48,909 nucleotides of DNA from an uncultured Faecalicoccus sp. (GCF_944327125.1 NZ_CALVGO010000004.1:1-48909); one strand, 5' to 3'; counted from the stretch's first letter, positions 35,922 through 44,344 are shown. Notes: generated by a model not told the origin, from the sequence alone. Numbers and translations are program-made.

Positions 35922-36575
35922 ATGCGAATGAGAAAAGTAAAATGGGCTGTCGAATATTTAAAAAACAGTTCAAAAAGAGTCGAAGATCCTTCTTCCTTGA
36001 AATCCCAATGGAAGAAAGATTATAAACAGCTGCATGTAGAAATCGGATGTGGAAAAGGAAATTATTCCATGGATATGGCTCGTATGTATCCGCAAGATTT
36101 CTTCGTGGCAATCGAAAAAAACGAAAGTGCTGCAGGAATCGCCGCCAAAAAATTTGATGAGGCTCAGGATTTAAACAACTTATGTTTGATCCATGGAGAT
36201 GCCATCTCTATCGGCGAATGGTTCGACAAGGAAGAAATTGATGTCATTCATTTAAACTTCAGTGATCCATGGCCCAAAAAAAGATATGCCAAACGAAGAT
36301 TGAGCAGTTCCTCGTTTTTAGATCAATATAAAACGATTCTTTCAAAAGATGGGGAAATTCAAATGAAGACCGATAATGAGCTTTTGTTTGAATATTCGGT
36401 TTTGGAATTTTTATCCCATGATTTTATATTAAAAGATTTTTGTGTGAATTATCGAAGAGAGCCTCATCCAGAAGATGCAATCACAGAGTATGAGGAAAAA
36501 TTCATTGCTCAAAACCAGCCAATCTTTCGTTGTGTTTTGAAGAAAAAGGAGGATCCGGATGAAAACAATTCATAA
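35922..36575 (+). CDS. trmB: tRNA (guanine-N7-)-methyltransferase
   Basis: The 217-aa enzyme makes m7G46 in tRNA. It contains LHVEIGCGKGNYSMDMARM (SAM site), FVAIEKNESAA and the signature NFSDPWPKKRYAKRRLSS. Its start follows the pepV stop by one base (TAATATG) without a Shine-Dalgarno site, so translation is probably coupled. ATG 35928 is an alternative. A longer frame from 35895 overlaps pepV and is not supported. Its 3' end overlaps the thioredoxin-like gene by 17 nt. Confidence 0.95.
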   Translation: MRMRKVKWAVEYLKNSSKRVEDPSSLKSQWKKDYKQLHVEIGCGKGNYSMDMARMYPQDFFVAIEKNESAAGIAAKKFDEAQDLNNLCLIHGDAISIGEWFDKEEIDVIHLNFSDPWPKKRYAKRRLSSSSFLDQYKTILSKDGEIQMKTDNELLFEYSVLEFLSHDFILKDFCVNYRREPHPEDAITEYEEKFIAQNQPIFRCVLKKKEDPDENNS

Positions 36576-36891
36576 TCGTGAAGAATTTCAACAGGCCATT
36601 GAAAAAGATAAGGTCAGTGTTTTATTGTTTACCGCAAAATGGTGCGGTGACTGTATGTTCATCAAGCCATTTATGCCGGCTGTGGTGGAAGCGTACCCAG
36701 AGTACGATTTTTACGAAATTGACCGCGATGAAATGTTAGAGCTTGCACAGGAACTTGATATCATGGGGATTCCAAGTTTTGTCAGCTACAAAAACGGAAA
36801 AGAAATCTCTCGTTTTGTTTCTTCATTAAGAAAGACAAAACAGGAAATTGAAGATTATTTGAATGCGATAAAAGATGTGGAGGAAGCGTAA
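36559..36891 (+). CDS. Thioredoxin-like protein (YtpP-like), WCGDC active site
   Basis: The 110-aa protein has a thioredoxin fold with VLLFTAKWCGDCMFIKPFMP, so the redox motif is CGDC rather than the CGPC of thioredoxin. The cis-Pro loop is MGIPSFVSYKNGKEI. The trmB-thioredoxin-...-murC order matches B. subtilis trmB/ytpP. The substrate is unknown. AAGGAGG lies inside the end of trmB. Confidence 0.9.
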   Translation: MKTIHNREEFQQAIEKDKVSVLLFTAKWCGDCMFIKPFMPAVVEAYPEYDFYEIDRDEMLELAQELDIMGIPSFVSYKNGKEISRFVSSLRKTKQEIEDYLNAIKDVEEA

Positions 36892-37532
36892 TGTTTAAAG
36901 ATTTGATGCAGGCAATTTTTACCGAAGAAGTCGATGCCGATGAAGAAGAAACTGTAACAGAAGAAACAAAAGAGGAAAAGAAAGAAACAGCCGATTCCTC
37001 AGCTGAAAGGACAACGGTTCAACCATCTCAGGCCGAACCAGCTCCCGTATACCAGGAACCACAGATCCAGGTCTTTGGAAATGCGGAGAAAGAACAGCCG
37101 CAAACTACACTGTTTACCGGTCTGGATGTAGACAGCATTGCCAGCGAGGAACCGCGTCCAGCGAAAAAGAAGCTGTATCGCTATGATCGATCAAAAGCTC
37201 GTCAAGTACGTCGACCACAGGAAGATTTGGAGTATACTCCTGTGATTTCTCCTATTTTTGGTAATATGAAAGAATCTCAGAAAGATACGTCTAAAGTTCA
37301 TAACGCGATTGACTTAAATAAACCGGAACAAATTGAAGACTACATGACTGTCATTTCTCCAATGTACGGTGATCGTGAAGAACTTCGTCCTCGTTTAGAG
37401 AGCATTCCTAAAAAAGAAGTTGTCACTACACAAGAAACTCGCGAAGGTCTATCTCTTGATGACATGTTGGAGAAAGGCGAAAAGAACCAAACAAAACAAG
37501 CAACACTCTTTTCTGAAGACGATAAGAGGTGA
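36891..37532 (+). CDS. Unknown acidic, probably disordered protein with repeated VISP-(I/M)-(F/Y)-G motif
   Basis: I do not recognise this 213-aa protein. It has no membrane segment. Residues about 10-75 are Glu/Thr/Pro-rich and probably disordered, and a basic patch (RPAKKKLYRYDRSKARQVRR) follows. Two copies of a short motif then occur: TPVISPIFGNMKES and TVISPMYGDREEL, each preceded by acidic and Tyr residues. The C-terminus has EGLSLDDMLEKG. It is locked between the thioredoxin-like gene (TAATG overlap) and murC (4 nt or less). In B. subtilis the gene just upstream of murC is sftA, whose N-terminal linker is also disordered. A division- or septum-related role is only an inference. Confidence 0.8.
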   Translation: MFKDLMQAIFTEEVDADEEETVTEETKEEKKETADSSAERTTVQPSQAEPAPVYQEPQIQVFGNAEKEQPQTTLFTGLDVDSIASEEPRPAKKKLYRYDRSKARQVRRPQEDLEYTPVISPIFGNMKESQKDTSKVHNAIDLNKPEQIEDYMTVISPMYGDREELRPRLESIPKKEVVTTQETREGLSLDDMLEKGEKNQTKQATLFSEDDKR

Positions 37533-37537
37533 TAAAA

Positions 37538-38851
37538 GTGGCTTATCATTTTATTGGAATCAAAGGAACCGGCATGGCTTCTTTAGCGACGATTCTCTAT
37601 GATCAGAACAAAGAAGTTCGCGGCAGTGACATTCCAAAATATATCTTTACCCAGGATGAATTGGAAAAAAGAGGAATCGTGATCACTGATTTTGATGAAA
37701 AAAATATCAAAGATAATGATGTGGTCATTATTGGTCTTTCTTTTGATGAATCCAATCCGGAAGTGAAGGCTGCGATTTCCAATCCAACCGTAAAAACATA
37801 TTATTATAATGAATATCTCGGTGAGTTGTTAAAATCTTATACGTCGATCTGCGTAGCAGGAACGCATGGAAAATCAACGACGACCGGGATCTTAGGACAT
37901 ACGCTTCCTGAGTACAAATCAACCGGTTATCTGATTGGTGATGGTCACGGTCATATGCCAAAGGATGCCCAATATTTTGTCTTAGAATCCTGTGAGTTTC
38001 AGCGCCATTTCTTAGCTTATCGTCCTGATTATGCACTAATCACCAACATTGAACTGGATCATGTGGATTATTATAAGGATATGGATGACTATCTTGATGC
38101 GTTTCAGACCTTTATTCACCAAACGCAAAAACATTGTGTAATTTTTGGAGATGATCCATATCTTCCCAAACTTTCTTATGATGTCCCCGTGACAACCTAT
38201 GGTTTGAAAGATACAAACGACTATCAGGCAATTCATATCGAACAAGGTCCTTTTGGAATGCATTTTGATTGTATGCATCATGGACAGCTTCTGGCTCATA
38301 TTGAATTAAACGAAGTAGGGGATCCATTCCTTCAGGATGCCTTAGGCTGTTTTGCCTTATGCCATCTTCTAGGAATGCCGGTGGATCTAATCGTCGAAGG
38401 ATTAAAAACCTACCAAGGAATCGCTCGACGCTTTGTTGTAGAAGAAATCAATGATTCTGCTTTGATCGATGATTATGCACATCATCCTACGGCAATTCGT
38501 TACATGATCGATTCTGCTCGAAAAAAGTATCCTGGCAAAAAAGTAATTGCACTTTATAAACCAGACCGTTATTCCAGACTTCAATATTTTCTTGATGAAT
38601 TTGCACAGAGTTTAAATACGGCGGATGAAGTTATTCTCTGTGACTTCCCGAAAAATGCGGTTCGGGAAGATAAAACGATCACAGTAACGATTCAAGATCT
38701 GATGGATCGATGTCACAATGTTCAATTACTTGATGTAGACGATGCCTCAGCAGAAGTCTTAAAAACTATGGCACCGGCTGTCTATGTATTTATGTCCAGT
38801 AAAGATATTTATTTATTAAAAGATAAACTGGCAAAATTATTAAAAGACTAA
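37538..38851 (+). CDS. murC: UDP-N-acetylmuramate--L-alanine ligase
   Basis: MurC adds L-Ala to UDP-MurNAc in the cytoplasm. The 437-aa protein begins YHFIGIKGTGMASLATIL. It has the ATP site CVAGTHGKSTTTGILGHTL, LESCEFQRHFLAYRPDYALI and TNIELDHVDYYKD, and the C-terminal IDDYAHHPTAIRY. I choose GTG 37538, six bases after AAGAGGTG. GTG 37529 would add three residues and sits on the ribosome binding site. A terminator follows the stop. Confidence 0.95.
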   Translation: MAYHFIGIKGTGMASLATILYDQNKEVRGSDIPKYIFTQDELEKRGIVITDFDEKNIKDNDVVIIGLSFDESNPEVKAAISNPTVKTYYYNEYLGELLKSYTSICVAGTHGKSTTTGILGHTLPEYKSTGYLIGDGHGHMPKDAQYFVLESCEFQRHFLAYRPDYALITNIELDHVDYYKDMDDYLDAFQTFIHQTQKHCVIFGDDPYLPKLSYDVPVTTYGLKDTNDYQAIHIEQGPFGMHFDCMHHGQLLAHIELNEVGDPFLQDALGCFALCHLLGMPVDLIVEGLKTYQGIARRFVVEEINDSALIDDYAHHPTAIRYMIDSARKKYPGKKVIALYKPDRYSRLQYFLDEFAQSLNTADEVILCDFPKNAVREDKTITVTIQDLMDRCHNVQLLDVDDASAEVLKTMAPAVYVFMSSKDIYLLKDKLAKLLKD

Positions 38852-38877
38852 AAAGCACGGAAACGTGCTTTTTATTT
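38851..38877 (+). terminator. Terminator after murC
   Basis: AAAAGCACG-gaaa-CGTGCTTTT with trailing T-rich tract begins at the murC stop. Confidence 0.9.
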
Positions 38878-38961
38878 AAGCGTTTTCATGAAAATGAAAA
38901 TATTTTCAGAATTAATGGCTTTTGTAGTATTGAAGTGTTATAATACAACCGAGGTGATATT

Positions 38962-39339
38962 TTGACGGTTGATGAATTTTTCTCAACTCTTTCAAAGGTT
39001 GCTGGCTGGATCCTTCCAATACTGGGAATTGTAGTTCTTGTGTATTTGATTCTGGTTTTGAAAGAGCTTTTGAAAACAATACAGGCGGCCACGAAAACAT
39101 TAGATACCACGGAACAACAGTTAAGAAAGTTAGATGCTCCTTTATCTACTGCCGAAAATATTTCTCATACGGTAGACGAAGTGCATGAGACCACAAAAAA
39201 AGCTGTAAAAACATGTGCTGGTGTTATCGTAAAAAACGCTGAACAGGTCAAAAACTGGATTGGCGACATCACAAAATCTAAAAATGTTTCAAATAATGAA
39301 GAACCAATCGATCATGTAGAACAGGAGGATGCAGAATGA
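38962..39339 (+). CDS. DUF948-like membrane protein (YtxG-like)
   Basis: The 125-aa protein has one N-terminal membrane segment (GWILPILGIVVLVYLILVL). A helical region (LLKTIQAATKTLDTTEQQLR) and an acidic tail (EEPIDHVEQEDAE) follow. DUF948/YtxG proteins occupy this place between murC and ccpA in B. subtilis and are general-stress proteins of unknown function. The start is TTG 38962, five bases after GAGGTGA; there is no ATG alternative in the N-terminal region. TATAAT about 20 nt upstream (38938-38943) is a likely -10. It overlaps the next gene by 4 nt. Confidence 0.85.
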   Translation: MTVDEFFSTLSKVAGWILPILGIVVLVYLILVLKELLKTIQAATKTLDTTEQQLRKLDAPLSTAENISHTVDEVHETTKKAVKTCAGVIVKNAEQVKNWIGDITKSKNVSNNEEPIDHVEQEDAE

Positions 39340-39902
39340 GCGAAGAAAATAATAATATTGTTGAAGAACTGAAGGAAGAAGCCATTAATGAACTTTCCAC
39401 TTTGGAGGAAAAAGACAATAAAGACAATGAAAAAGTAATCCAGGATGCAAAAGAAAAAATCAAAGCGATTTTTGATGATCTTCAAATTTGGATCAAGCAA
39501 AATACGGAACCTGAAAAAATCAAAGAAGGTTTAAATAACGCTAAAGAAGAGACGATAAAAGTTTTAAAAAACACAAAAGAAAAAGCAATCGAGATCAGCA
39601 ACTCAGAGCAGTTTAAAAATACGGTTTCTGCCGGAAAGGACTTTTTGTTGGGTGCTGGCGGTTTGATTGGTGACGGTATCAAGGCGGGAGCCGATGCGTT
39701 GATGAAGAACGAAAATATCAAGAAAGTTGTGAATGCAGCGGATGAAAAACTTGATGTTCTTCGTGAAAGCGAAAGCTTGAGAAACGCAGTAGATTCTGCG
39801 GAAGAAGTTTCCCATAAAGTTGGAGATGCCTTATTCTCTGGCATCCGTAATTTCTTCGATAAAAAAGAAGAATCTTCTTCTAACTCTGAGGAGAATGAAT
39901 AG
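39336..39902 (+). CDS. Soluble helical protein in the ytxH position
   Basis: The 188-aa protein is Lys/Glu-rich and almost entirely helical. It has one amphipathic Gly-rich segment (DFLLGAGGLIGDGIKAGADA) and an acidic tail. Stretches such as NAKEETIKVLKNTKEKAIEI and DSAEEVSHKVGDALFSG resemble apolipophorin/LEA-like repeats. Position downstream of a DUF948 gene and upstream of ccpA matches ytxH, but the YtxH glycine-rich membrane anchor is not at the N-terminus. AGGAGG precedes the ATG, which overlaps the preceding stop. Confidence 0.75.
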   Translation: MSEENNNIVEELKEEAINELSTLEEKDNKDNEKVIQDAKEKIKAIFDDLQIWIKQNTEPEKIKEGLNNAKEETIKVLKNTKEKAIEISNSEQFKNTVSAGKDFLLGAGGLIGDGIKAGADALMKNENIKKVVNAADEKLDVLRESESLRNAVDSAEEVSHKVGDALFSGIRNFFDKKEESSSNSEENE

Positions 39903-39904
39903 GT

Positions 39905-40918
39905 ATGAAGCGTATTACAATTTATGATGTTGCCAAAGAAGCTGATGTTTCTTTGGCGACGGTCAGTCGTGTTATCAATGATAGTAATGTGGTACGAGAA
40001 GATACCAAACAAAGAGTTCAGGAAGCCATTGAAAAATTAGGATATAAACCTAATGCCATTGCACAGGGACTTGCTCTATCCAAAACTACAACCGTTTCTA
40101 TTGTAATGAGCGAAAAACTTTTTGCTTATAATGGAAAGATTCTAAATGGTTTGATGGATGTGGCTAGAATCTATAACTACAACATTATGTTCCATACCAC
40201 ATCCCAGGGTATTTCGAAAATGCAGGATGTTATTGAATCCATTATTAAATCGCATGTCGATGGAGTAATTTTATTCAATGACAATTTCTCAGAAGACGAA
40301 ATGGAAGTCTTACAGGAATATCAGATTCCTATGGTTGTTGTAGGAAGTCAAATCCCAGATACCAGTGTTGACAATGTAGGAAATGTCTATATCGATTTCG
40401 AACAAATGGCGTACGATATCGTAAACCAATTGTTTGAAAAGGGAATCACGGATATTTCTCTTGTGGAAGACAAGCTGAATTTAAGCATGATGGCGCAAAT
40501 GCGTGCCGGTATTGACAAAGCTTTTAAAGATCATGGCTTAGAATTTAAAAAATATATTTCTTACGATGACAGTTTTAAAAGTTCCTATAATTTCTTAACA
40601 GAATATTTTAAAACCCATAAACCAAGCCAGTTTGTTTTCACTTTCCGAGATTCTCAGGCCATTGCCTTATTAAATGCTTGCAATGAAGCCGGGTATAAAA
40701 TTCCAGACGATTGCCAGATGGTCTGTGTTCTCAACAATAAGTATCTGGCCATGACTCGACCAAACATCTCTACCTTCAACATTCCTGAATATGATATGGG
40801 AGCTGTTTCGATGCGCCTTTTGACAAAGATGTTAGTGGACGATGAATCCGTAAGAGAGAATCGTTCGATTGAATTGGGTTATTCCTTTATTCCTAGAGGA
40901 ACTACGAAAGAACTATAG
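39905..40918 (+). CDS. ccpA: LacI-family catabolite control protein CcpA
   Basis: The 337-aa repressor has a LacI HTH (TIYDVAKEADVSLATVSRVI), the hinge-helix region KLGYKPNAIAQGLA and a periplasmic-binding-like effector domain (HVDGVILFND). In Bacillota CcpA binds cre sites with Ser46-phosphorylated HPr and links PTS flux to carbon catabolite control. The murC-ytxG-ytxH-...-ccpA neighbourhood supports CcpA over another LacI member, although ytxJ and aroA are missing. Its stop codon is within a terminator stem. Confidence 0.88.
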   Translation: MKRITIYDVAKEADVSLATVSRVINDSNVVREDTKQRVQEAIEKLGYKPNAIAQGLALSKTTTVSIVMSEKLFAYNGKILNGLMDVARIYNYNIMFHTTSQGISKMQDVIESIIKSHVDGVILFNDNFSEDEMEVLQEYQIPMVVVGSQIPDTSVDNVGNVYIDFEQMAYDIVNQLFEKGITDISLVEDKLNLSMMAQMRAGIDKAFKDHGLEFKKYISYDDSFKSSYNFLTEYFKTHKPSQFVFTFRDSQAIALLNACNEAGYKIPDDCQMVCVLNNKYLAMTRPNISTFNIPEYDMGAVSMRLLTKMLVDDESVRENRSIELGYSFIPRGTTKEL

Positions 40919-40937
40919 CGATATAGTTCTTTTTTTA
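40909..40937 (+). terminator. Terminator after ccpA
   Basis: AGAACTATA-gcga-TATAGTTCT followed by a run of seven T; contains the ccpA TAG. Confidence 0.88.
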
Positions 40938-40946
40938 TGTTTGGTG

Positions 40947-40952
40947 TATAAT
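40947..40952 (+). promoter_or_regulatory. ybeY -10 box, leaderless architecture
   Basis: TATAAT lies six bases before ATG 40959, immediately after the ccpA terminator. No Shine-Dalgarno site or good -35 is seen. Confidence 0.55.
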
Positions 40953-40958
40953 TCTTGT

Positions 40959-41420
40959 ATGGAAATAGTTATTATCAATGAAGCAAAAGATAAAAGTATT
41001 TATCGTTACAAAAAAGATTATCTGACCATTTTGAATAATGCTTGTAAAGTTTTAAACAAACATCAGGATTATTCTCTAAGTGTGATTTTTGTAACGCCTC
41101 AAAGAATCCATGAAATCAATAGGGAATATAGAAATATTGATCGCAGTACCGATGTAATCAGTTTTGCCTTACAGGATGATGATTCAAATATCTTTGTCCA
41201 AGAAGAACAAAATGAATTAGGCGATATTTTTATCAATGTTCAGGCTATAAGAGACCAGGCAAAAGAATATGGCCATTCCTTAAGAAGAGAAGCCTGTTTT
41301 CTTTTTTGTCATGGTCTGTTGCATCTTATGGGATACGATCACATGACAAAAGAAGATGAAAAAGAAATGTTTACACTGCAGGATGTGATTTTGAATGAAG
41401 TGGTTCGTAGGAAGATTTAA
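40959..41420 (+). CDS. ybeY: Endoribonuclease YbeY
   Basis: The 153-aa metalloprotein has the zinc motif FCHGLLHLMGYDH (HxxxHxxxxxH type) and TDVISFALQDDDS, followed by LGDIFINVQ. YbeY takes part in 16S rRNA 3'-end maturation and late 30S quality control. The start MEIVIINEAK at 40959 is preferred; a longer frame from 40869 runs through the ccpA end and terminator. The mRNA appears leaderless. It overlaps dgkA by 26 nt. ybeY-dgkA-(cdd)-era-recO is the B. subtilis order, but cdd is absent here. Confidence 0.94.
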   Translation: MEIVIINEAKDKSIYRYKKDYLTILNNACKVLNKHQDYSLSVIFVTPQRIHEINREYRNIDRSTDVISFALQDDDSNIFVQEEQNELGDIFINVQAIRDQAKEYGHSLRREACFLFCHGLLHLMGYDHMTKEDEKEMFTLQDVILNEVVRRKI

Positions 41421-41739
41421 ATATGCCTTTTCAGGCCTTTATTATGCTTTGAAAGATAAAAGCATCTTTCTTCAGTTTCTTTTTGCCTGTCTTGTCATTC
41501 TGGCGGGGATTTATTTCCGCCTTTCCTTAGTGGAATGGCTGTTGGTGATTCTTTGTATTACCTTGGTGCTTGTTCTTGAGATATTGAATTCGTGTATCGA
41601 ACATCTTGTGGATTATATCTCGTTAGATCGAAATGAAAACGCAAAACGAATCAAGGATATGGCAGCTGCTGCCGTATTTTTAGTGAGCTTTTTTAGCCTG
41701 CTGATTGGACTTTTTGTTTTTATACCAAAATTATTATAG
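41395..41739 (+). CDS. dgkA: Diacylglycerol/undecaprenol kinase family protein
   Basis: The 114-aa membrane enzyme has three helices and the family signature VLEILNSCIEHLVDYIS followed by RIKDMAAAAVFL. In Gram-positive bacteria DgkA prefers undecaprenol and recycles the lipid carrier for wall synthesis. It starts inside ybeY and is followed after 10 nt by era. Confidence 0.93.
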   Translation: MKWFVGRFKYAFSGLYYALKDKSIFLQFLFACLVILAGIYFRLSLVEWLLVILCITLVLVLEILNSCIEHLVDYISLDRNENAKRIKDMAAAAVFLVSFFSLLIGLFVFIPKLL

Positions 41740-41749
41740 GAGAATAAAT

Positions 41750-42646
41750 ATGAATCATAAATCAGGTTTTATTGCCATTATCGGACGCCCCAATGCGGGA
41801 AAAAGCACTTTGCTCAACGCTTTGTTGAAACAAAAAGTAGCGATCATGTCGGATAAGCCAAATACGACCCGAAACAATATTGCCGGAATTTTGACATATC
41901 CGGATGTTCAATACGTTTTTGTAGATACACCAGGGATCCACAAACCTCAGCAGCAGCTGGGAAGGGTATTGAACAAAAATGCGTATATGGCCATGGAAGA
42001 TTGCGACTGCATCGTATGGATCAATGATGCTTCACAACCTTTTGGAAAAGGTGACCAGTTTATCTTGGATCGTATTTCTTCTTTGAATAAGAAAGTTATT
42101 TTACTGTTAAATAAAATCGATACTTTAACCAAAGAGGAAATGATGAAAGTTTTAATCGATTGGCAAGATCGTTACGATTTTAAAGCTATGATTCCTATCA
42201 GTGCTTTAAAACAAGACAATCTGGATGAATTATTAAAGGTTATTAAGGAAGAATTGCCTGAGGGCGTATCTCTTTTTCCAGATGAAATGATCAGTGATCA
42301 CGATGAGAATTTTCAAATTACTGAGATCATTCGTGAAAAGATCTTAAATTATACAAAAGAAGAAATTCCTCACAGTGTTGCGGTTATTTTAGAAAATCGA
42401 GAAGAAACCGAAAAACAGATTGTATTACAGGCCCTTGTGATCGTAGATCGGCCTTCGCAAAAAGGAATTCTGATTGGGAAACAAGGTTCCATGATCAAAA
42501 GAATTCGATTAAGTGCTCAAAAAGAACTTAAAAATAAATTTCATAAGAATGTATCCTTGGAATTATATGTTCGCGTGGAGAAAAACTGGCGTAATCAGGA
42601 ACAAAAGATCAAAGAATTTGGATTGGATGAATTAAATGATGATTAA
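41750..42646 (+). CDS. era: GTPase Era
   Basis: The 298-aa GTPase binds 16S rRNA 3' end and assists 30S assembly. G motifs are IIGRPNAGKSTLLNALL, TTRNNIAG, DTPGIHKPQ and LNKID. The KH domain has KGILIGKQGSMIKRIR. ATG 41750 follows AGGAG; a longer frame from 41705 overlaps dgkA. recO begins inside its last codons (11-nt overlap). Confidence 0.97.
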   Translation: MNHKSGFIAIIGRPNAGKSTLLNALLKQKVAIMSDKPNTTRNNIAGILTYPDVQYVFVDTPGIHKPQQQLGRVLNKNAYMAMEDCDCIVWINDASQPFGKGDQFILDRISSLNKKVILLLNKIDTLTKEEMMKVLIDWQDRYDFKAMIPISALKQDNLDELLKVIKEELPEGVSLFPDEMISDHDENFQITEIIREKILNYTKEEIPHSVAVILENREETEKQIVLQALVIVDRPSQKGILIGKQGSMIKRIRLSAQKELKNKFHKNVSLELYVRVEKNWRNQEQKIKEFGLDELNDD

Positions 42647-43364
42647 AATCGAAGGCATCGTTTTAAAAATCCAGGATTATAGAGAAAAAGATGCTTTGGT
42701 TTGGATCTTGACTCGTGAAGAAATATTCACAGTCCGTGCTCGAGGAGTGCAAAACTCAACTTCAAAACTGCGTCAGGTGTGCCAGCCTTTTTCTTATTGT
42801 GAATGGATCATCGATAAGAAAGAAAACGGGCTCTCTTTAATGATACAAGGACAAGCCAAACAATACTTCTATCTTGTAAACGAAGATCTTGTCATCCAAA
42901 GTCTTTGTTTTGTCATCAGTGACATGCTATCACATACGAAAATCAAACCATCCATCTATGATTTGTTTATGATGTTTCTTACAAAAATCCAGTGTAAAGA
43001 TAATGAGGTCTATGGATATTGTTTGTATGTAATAAAAGAAATTCTGATCGTGGATGGAATTCAACCGTATGTAAATGGCTGTATACGGTGTCACAATAAA
43101 AAGGGAATCGAAACGTTAAGCTTTAAAGATGGCGGATTTTTATGTCATGAATGCAATCAGGGTACACAAAAAATGTCCAAAGACGAACTTCTGAAAGTCT
43201 ATTCTTTATTCGTTTCCGATTTTTCTCAGCATGAACGATTGTTTCAGCTGTATACTTTCACTTTAAATGATTGTCTATATTGGATAGATTGGTTTGAATA
43301 CCATACTCAGTTCCGGCTGAAAAGTCTTTCTTTTTTAAAAAAAGTTGTAGAAATGTCTTTATAG
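42636..43364 (+). CDS. recO: DNA repair protein RecO
   Basis: The 242-aa recombination mediator has an N-terminal OB fold (GIVLKIQDYREKDALVWILT). The zinc-binding cysteines of many Bacillota RecO proteins are present (GCIRCHNKKG and FLCHEC). It loads RecA with RecR and anneals SSB-coated DNA. Two consecutive ATG codons (42636 and 42639) are possible starts. It is coupled to era. Confidence 0.93.
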   Translation: MMIKIEGIVLKIQDYREKDALVWILTREEIFTVRARGVQNSTSKLRQVCQPFSYCEWIIDKKENGLSLMIQGQAKQYFYLVNEDLVIQSLCFVISDMLSHTKIKPSIYDLFMMFLTKIQCKDNEVYGYCLYVIKEILIVDGIQPYVNGCIRCHNKKGIETLSFKDGGFLCHECNQGTQKMSKDELLKVYSLFVSDFSQHERLFQLYTFTLNDCLYWIDWFEYHTQFRLKSLSFLKKVVEMSL

Positions 43365-43382
43365 CCTTTATATAAAGGATAT

Positions 43383-43410
43383 TGTAGAATATTTTAATAT
43401 TTTGTATAAT
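43383..43410 (+). promoter_or_regulatory. Promoter of the tail-anchored protein / cmk unit
   Basis: TTGTAG (43383-43388), a 16-bp spacer and TATAAT (43405-43410) lie 26 nt before ATG 43436. Confidence 0.6.
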
Positions 43411-43435
43411 AATATGGAATGCTTAGGAGGATCAT

Positions 43436-44341
43436 ATGGCAGAAAAATTATCAAGAGTAAAACGATATGAAACATTGAGAAATCGATTGGACGAAGAAAC
43501 AACGGCCGCACAAGAGGATAAAATCAACCAGGAAACTGGCTTTGCCCGTCTTTCCCGCACGCAGCATAAAAATCTGGCGCATGCAACCGATGGAAAAGCA
43601 ACCACTCCTTTATATTCGTCATCAGAAGCAACAAATACGAAAAGTCCCGTAATCGAAGATCTGTTGGGAGAAGTGAAACAGTATAATATTGAACAGGGAA
43701 ATCGTGTAACCGATGATACCCAAATCAATATCCTTCGTCAGTTGGAACCAACAGAAAAACATCCAATGCACCGAAATACGCACATTGTTCCTATGGAGGA
43801 AGAAGAACCCGCTCAACAGACAATGAAAATGGAAAAACCAAATGTCGAAGAAGTTGACGGTGTGGCAATGTATATGCCAAATCAGAAACTGACACGCATT
43901 AATCCGGTACAAACCAGCGTTCCTGAAGAACTTAAAACAAAAGAAGAGGAATACGAAACGGAAGAAGAGTCTGGTGGTTCTACTTATACAAATGTCATTT
44001 TGGGAAGTGATGATATCCTGGCGGATGACACCGTAGATACCGATCACTTGTCTGTGCTTGGACCGAAAGATCGAATCATTCCTGAAGTGGAAGAAGAACC
44101 TGTTCGTAAAGAAAAACGGCAGAAACCTAAAAAAGAGAGAAAACCGAAAAAGAAAGTTTCCGATTCACAGGAAATGCCATCGGCAAAGATTCGAATGAGT
44201 ACTCGTGATATCGAGGATATGGAACAGGAACCAAAGAGCAAGTTTGGTATGATCATCAATGTGATCTTAGTTGTATTGGTAATTTTGTTGATCGTATCTT
44301 TAGCTTTTGTATTCTACTTTATAACTCAATTAGGAGCTTAG
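43436..44341 (+). CDS. Unknown tail-anchored membrane protein with long disordered cytoplasmic part
   Basis: The 301-aa protein is not one I recognise. Residues 1-270 are hydrophilic and probably disordered. They open with a helical KRYETLRNRLDEETTA, continue with acidic patches (MEEEEPAQ, EEEYETEEESGG) and a strongly basic block (RKEKRQKPKKERKPKKK), and then MSTRDIEDMEQEP. One C-terminal membrane helix (about 272-297, NVILVVLVILLIVSLAFVF) ends four to five residues before the stop, so the protein is anchored with its bulk in the cytoplasm. AGGAGG precedes the ATG. It is co-directional with cmk (3-nt gap). The layout recalls division or wall-synthesis adaptors, which is only an inference. Confidence 0.8.
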   Translation: MAEKLSRVKRYETLRNRLDEETTAAQEDKINQETGFARLSRTQHKNLAHATDGKATTPLYSSSEATNTKSPVIEDLLGEVKQYNIEQGNRVTDDTQINILRQLEPTEKHPMHRNTHIVPMEEEEPAQQTMKMEKPNVEEVDGVAMYMPNQKLTRINPVQTSVPEELKTKEEEYETEEESGGSTYTNVILGSDDILADDTVDTDHLSVLGPKDRIIPEVEEEPVRKEKRQKPKKERKPKKKVSDSQEMPSAKIRMSTRDIEDMEQEPKSKFGMIINVILVVLVILLIVSLAFVFYFITQLGA

Positions 44342-44344
44342 TGT

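Noticed and set aside
38894-38905. GAAAATATTTTC palindrome upstream of the DUF948 gene
   Set aside because: AT-only core of 12 bp is expected by chance in this base composition, and there is no supporting feature.
39482-40012. 176-aa minus-strand frame rich in Ser and Phe
   Set aside because: It mirrors the Lys/Glu-rich ytxH-position gene; such composition on the other strand gives Ser/Phe/Leu shadows.
43366-43379. Perfect palindrome CCTTTATATAAAGG after recO as a terminator
   Set aside because: The stem would have almost no loop and no T run follows; a promoter begins right behind it. It may be chance in AT-rich DNA.
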